The notes beneath the pieces are model-generated. The model searched no databases and was not told where the DNA came from. It saw nothing but the letters and a program-made list of their open reading frames with translations. A program made the position numbers and the translations under genes. This document shows, piece by piece, positions 5,341 through 8,183 of a stretch of DNA of 8,183 nt (the stretch's first letter is position 1; the number at the start of each line of letters is the position of its first letter). Source of the DNA: Clostridia bacterium (lineage in GTDB: Bacteria; Bacillota; Clostridia; Oscillospirales; Butyricicoccaceae); contig JAFYOK010000317.1 in assembly GCA_017560175.1 (NCBI GenBank), positions 1 through 8,183 on the forward strand, read 5' to 3'.

Positions 5341-5835
5341 ATGAGAATGGCTTATGCAGCACAGGCAGCCGAACGATCTTTTGATTATGAGATCGGCCAT
5401 GTGGCTACCCCTGAATTGACGGCTCTGCCCGAAAATAAGAATATCAAGCGTCCTGTACCCCGCAAGGCGCCCTACTTTAAGTATATCACCATGTGTGCCT
5501 GCGTCTTTGCCGGCCTCATGTGTATTCTGACCAGCTACAATCGCGTCAATGAACTGACCACCAAGGCTGCCAAACTGGAAGCGCAGCTGATCGAGCTGGA
5601 AAGTACGGCAAATGCCCTCAATGCCAAGAAGGAACAGCGCTTCAATCTGGCCTATGTTGAACAGGTGGCCACCGAAGAACTGGGAATGGTCAAGCTGGAC
5701 AAGAACCAGATCACCTATGTGGCGATTTCCAATCCCGAAAAGATCACCGTCGCTGCCAAGGACACAGAAAGTACCCCGGGTCTGGTCGCAGGCATCGTCA
5801 AGAGCTTTAACGCCGTTGTGGAATATCTCAACTGA
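5341..5835 (+). CDS. ftsL: Cell division protein FtsL-like (divisome bitopic protein)
   Basis: FtsL is a bitopic membrane protein that, with DivIC/FtsB and DivIB/FtsQ, activates the septal peptidoglycan synthase. The product is about 164 residues. A cytoplasmic N-tail (1-45) ends in basic residues (K36, R37, R41, K42). One membrane helix follows (about 46-66, with CACVFAGLMCIL), then an extracytoplasmic coiled coil (67-103, NRVNELTTKAAKLEAQLIEL onward). The block FNLAYVEQVATEELGMVKLD, ending in NQITYVAI, is typical of Gram-positive FtsL. FtsL evolves fast, so the name rests on this architecture plus its place between rsmH and a class B PBP. Start: ATG 5341 or ATG 5347, served by weak AAAGGTG (5330-5336); the latter removes two residues. 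The N-tail is long for the family. Its stop is 129 nt before the PBP gene, with a terminator-like hairpin in that gap. Confidence 0.88.
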   Translation: MRMAYAAQAAERSFDYEIGHVATPELTALPENKNIKRPVPRKAPYFKYITMCACVFAGLMCILTSYNRVNELTTKAAKLEAQLIELESTANALNAKKEQRFNLAYVEQVATEELGMVKLDKNQITYVAISNPEKITVAAKDTESTPGLVAGIVKSFNAVVEYLN

Positions 5836-5854
5836 TACGGCGATATAAATGAAT

Positions 5855-5876
5855 GCGGTCCGATTGCCGGACGCGC
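5855..5876 (+). other. Hairpin in the ftsL-PBP gap
   Basis: GCG plus GTCCG (5855-5862) pairs with CGGAC (5868-5872), a bulged G and CGC (5874-5876), giving eight pairs around loop ATTGC. GGCG (5839-5842) could instead pair with CGCC (5874-5877), closing a larger fold. No T run follows. It precedes the terminator-like hairpin at 5891 by 14 nt, so the two may form one leader structure. I found no convincing antiterminator pairing with the later stem by eye. Confidence 0.4.
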
Positions 5877-5890
5877 CGAGTAACTTTGAC

Positions 5891-5941
5891 CGAGGAGTAA
5901 GGAAGGGCAGCCTGTGCTGTCTTTCCTTGCTCTCGTTTTTT
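5891..5941 (+). terminator. Strong terminator/attenuator hairpin between ftsL and PBP
   Basis: Pairs run CGAG (5891-5894) with CTCG (5932-5935), then after one bulged G (5895) AGT (5896-5898) with GCT (5929-5931), then 13 pairs from 5899-5911 with 5916-5928, around tetraloop CTGT. This gives 20 pairs with three G-U. Six Ts (5936-5941) follow the last paired base directly, the textbook intrinsic-terminator form. The PBP ribosome site GGAGG (5946-5950) begins 4 nt after the T run, leaving no space for a promoter behind it. The PBP gene must therefore be reached by read-through or regulated antitermination. The hairpin could alternatively lower dosage by partial termination or protect the processed 3' end of the mraZ-rsmH-ftsL mRNA. 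The structure is read directly from the sequence; the role is inference. Confidence 0.82.
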
Positions 5942-5964
5942 CATTGGAGGATCTCACAGAAACC

Positions 5965-8183
5965 ATGCAAAGAAAAGCCGACAGCCAGATGAGATGGAAG
6001 CTGCTGTTTGTCGCAGTTGCTTTTGGCATTGTATGCTTTATCATTCTGACAGCCCGCATCTTCTATCTGCAGGTGGCCAAGTATGAGGAGTATCAGCAGC
6101 GTGCCATCAGCCAGCAGACCCGCGACACTGTCATCGAAGCCGACCGCGGCACCATCTACGACCGCAATATGAAACCGCTGGCCATCAGCGCAGGTACCGA
6201 AATGGTCACGCTGGAGGCCGTCAATATCGAGGATGACGATCTGATCCCTGTCATTGCACAGGCACTGAGCGATATTCTGGAGCTGGGCTATAACGAAACT
6301 CTGGCCAAGGTAGAGAAGAAGGCCAAGTATACCGTCATCAAGCGCCAGGTCGAGAAGGAGACCGCCGATCAGATTCGCGCCTTCTGCAAGGAGCAGAAGC
6401 TGACCAACGTTATCTTCCTGCACAAAGATACCACCCGTTACTATCCCTATGGCAACTTCCTTTCCCATACCCTCGGCTTTGTCGGCAGCGACAACCAGGG
6501 TCTTTACGGTCTGGAAGCCTATTATGATGAGGAACTGAGCGGCATCGACGGCCGCGTCGTCAAGGCGGCCAACGCCCAGGGCGGCGAGATGCCTTTTGAA
6601 TATGAAATGTACTACGAGGCCCAGGACGGCAACAGCCTGGTTCTGACCATCGACGAGGTCGTTCAGCACTATCTGGAAAAGAACCTGGAAATGGCTTATG
6701 CCGACAACAAGGTTGCCGACCATGTTACCGGCATCGTCATGGATGTCGATTCGGGCGCCATTCTGGCCATGGCCAACTATCCCGACTTCGACCCCAACAA
6801 TCCCTTTGCGCTGACCGATGAAGAGCTGCAGGGGCAGATCGACCAGCTGGTGGCCAAGAAGGCCAAGAAGGAAGGTCTTTCCACCGAAGCGGCAGCGGCC
6901 ATTACGCTGACCGAAGAGGAGACCAAACAGGCGCGCAGCGATGCGCTGACCTCCAAATGGCTCAACAGCGCCGTCACCTATGCCTATTATCCCGGCTCGA
7001 CCTTCAAGATCCTGGTTTCGGCCATGGCGCTGGAGGAACATGCCACATCCCTGGGTTCGTCTTTCTATTGCCCCGGCTACAAGCAGGTTGAAGACTGGCG
7101 TATCCGCTGCTGGAAGCCTGCCGGCCACGGTGCGGAGAACCTGGTGGATGCCATCAAGAACTCCTGTAACCCTGCGTTCATCGAGATCGGTGCATCGCTG
7201 GGCAAGGCAAACTTCTATAAGTATTACAAGGCCTTTGGCCTCAACGAAAAGACAGGTGTTGACCTGCCGGGCGAGTCCAACGGCAACATCTGGGCCTATG
7301 ATTACATGGGCCCCGTAGAACTGGCCACCGCATCTTTCGGCCAGAACTTCGAAATCACCCCTCTGCAGCTGATCACTGCCGTTTCGGCAGTTGCCAACGG
7401 CGGCCATCTGGTCACCCCCCATCTGGTCGATTCCATCATTGATCAGGACGGCAATACCGTCTGGTCGTCGGAAACCAACGTCGTTCGCCAGGTCATTTCC
7501 GAAGAGACTTCCCGACTGATGAGTGATATGCTGGAAAAGGTCGTTTCGGAAGGTACCGGTAAGAATGCCTACGTTGCCGGCTACCGCGTTGCCGGTAAGA
7601 CCGGTACCACCGAGAAGATCGCCAAGCAGAACGAGACCGGACGAGATGACCTGCGCATTTCTTCCTTTATTGCTTATGCACCGGCGGATGACCCCGAGAT
7701 CGCCATGCTGATCCTGCTCGATGAGCCTACCGTTTATCCCGTCACCGGCGGTATTACGGTCGCGCCCGTTATCAAGCGTGTTATGGAAGATGTTCTTCCT
7801 TATCTGGAAGTCGAGCCCGAATATACCGCACAGGAACAGCAGAAGCTGGATACCACCGTTCCCAATACCGTCGGCATGACCGTCGACCAGGCCAAGACCA
7901 GCGCCCAGGCGGCAGGCCTCAACGTCCGCACCGTCGGCAATGGCACTGTGGTCACAGCACAGGTACCTGCCTTCTCGGCATCGGTTTCCCGTGGTTCCAC
8001 CATGGTTCTGTACACCGACAGCGATGCACCCGAGGGTACTGTCACCATGCCCGACCTGACCAATATGACGGTCGCACAGGTCAAGAATACCATGCAGCAT
8101 TACGGCCTCTACTATAAGAGCGGCGGTACCGAATACGGTTCGGGCAATCTGGTCGTCCGTAAGCAGGATGTTGCAGCCGGCAC
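5965..8183 (+). CDS. Class B penicillin-binding protein with PASTA domains, partial
   Basis: This is a D,D-transpeptidase that cross-links peptidoglycan, the SpoVD/PBP2B/FtsI branch expected after ftsL. The gene is open to the window end: 739 whole codons and no stop. A short basic cytoplasmic tail precedes a membrane helix (about 11-35). The pedestal domain follows, with the class B block RGTIYDR (61-67), then the transpeptidase with the nucleophile motif STFK (S345, K348), SCN (400-402) and KTG (545-547, within AGKTGTTEK). PASTA domain 1 begins near 632 (VPNTVGMTVDQAK), and a second near 695 (MPDLTNMTVAQVK) is cut. The segment at about 282-331, before the active serine, is long, Lys/Glu/Ala-rich and probably an inserted helix pair. 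ATG 5965 has GGAGG (5946-5950) 14 nt upstream, a long spacing; ATG 5989 is a less likely alternative because it shortens the tail before the membrane helix. SpoVD (spore cortex) and the vegetative septal PBP cannot be told apart here. The terminator at 5891 precedes it. Confidence 0.93.
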   Translation, partial: MQRKADSQMRWKLLFVAVAFGIVCFIILTARIFYLQVAKYEEYQQRAISQQTRDTVIEADRGTIYDRNMKPLAISAGTEMVTLEAVNIEDDDLIPVIAQALSDILELGYNETLAKVEKKAKYTVIKRQVEKETADQIRAFCKEQKLTNVIFLHKDTTRYYPYGNFLSHTLGFVGSDNQGLYGLEAYYDEELSGIDGRVVKAANAQGGEMPFEYEMYYEAQDGNSLVLTIDEVVQHYLEKNLEMAYADNKVADHVTGIVMDVDSGAILAMANYPDFDPNNPFALTDEELQGQIDQLVAKKAKKEGLSTEAAAAITLTEEETKQARSDALTSKWLNSAVTYAYYPGSTFKILVSAMALEEHATSLGSSFYCPGYKQVEDWRIRCWKPAGHGAENLVDAIKNSCNPAFIEIGASLGKANFYKYYKAFGLNEKTGVDLPGESNGNIWAYDYMGPVELATASFGQNFEITPLQLITAVSAVANGGHLVTPHLVDSIIDQDGNTVWSSETNVVRQVISEETSRLMSDMLEKVVSEGTGKNAYVAGYRVAGKTGTTEKIAKQNETGRDDLRISSFIAYAPADDPEIAMLILLDEPTVYPVTGGITVAPVIKRVMEDVLPYLEVEPEYTAQEQQKLDTTVPNTVGMTVDQAKTSAQAAGLNVRTVGNGTVVTAQVPAFSASVSRGSTMVLYTDSDAPEGTVTMPDLTNMTVAQVKNTMQHYGLYYKSGGTEYGSGNLVVRKQDVAAG

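Noticed and set aside
5849..5992. 47-codon frame from ATG 5849 running through the terminator into the PBP gene
   Set aside because: It has no SD, covers the hairpin and T run (yielding SLLSFF-type residues), and overlaps the PBP start in another frame. It is most likely chance.
5941..8100. 719-codon open frame on the - strand across the PBP gene
   Set aside because: The + strand here encodes STFK, SCN, KTG and PASTA motifs in order. The antisense frame is a composition shadow rich in Gly, Leu, Val and Ile.
1..8183. tRNA, rRNA, CRISPR array, transposase, toxin-antitoxin or phage genes
   Set aside because: I looked on both strands and saw none. Nearly all of the DNA is accounted for by housekeeping genes and the short regulatory gaps described.

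Overview
The window carries eight protein-coding genes, all on the + strand, in two transcription units that are typical of Gram-positive bacteria of the class Clostridia. The protein sequences, strong GGAGG-type ribosome sites, a TTG start on uvrC, the mraZ-rsmH-ftsL-PBP order and a GC-rich intergenic repeat of a kind I associate with gut Oscillospiraceae and relatives all point that way. The family-level placement is inference, because no rRNA or other decisive marker is present.

Positions 1-291 are non-coding: the terminator of an unseen upstream gene, a roughly 140-bp palindromic repeat element, and a structured leader in front of uvrC. Unit 1 (292-3690) is uvrC, rsmD, coaD and a small coiled-coil gene, spaced -4 to +3 nt apart and closed by a strong intrinsic terminator. 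It joins DNA nucleotide-excision repair, 16S rRNA m2G966 methylation, coenzyme A synthesis and a protein of unproven function. That protein strongly resembles, from memory, the mycobacterial septation factor SepIVA, which is also encoded near rsmD-coaD.

Positions 3691-3898 form the control region of the division and cell wall (dcw) cluster. It has a good sigma-A type promoter (TTGCAA, 17 bp, TATAAT) and, between the predicted transcript start and the mraZ ribosome site, GTGG-type repeats at 10-bp steps that look like the MraZ autoregulatory operator. Unit 2 (3899 to the window end) is mraZ, rsmH (mraW), ftsL and a class B penicillin-binding protein with C-terminal PASTA domains (SpoVD/PBP2B/FtsI type), cut by the window edge after 739 codons.

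The genes are ordinary, and I see no new defence, mobile or metabolic system. The points worth a second look are regulatory or comparative: (a) a near-perfect 20-bp terminator hairpin with six Ts between ftsL and the PBP gene, with no room for a promoter behind it, which suggests attenuation inside the dcw cluster; (b) the SepIVA-like gene next to coaD and just upstream of dcw; (c) the probable MraZ operator; (d) the palindromic repeat and the SD-proximal hairpin in front of uvrC.
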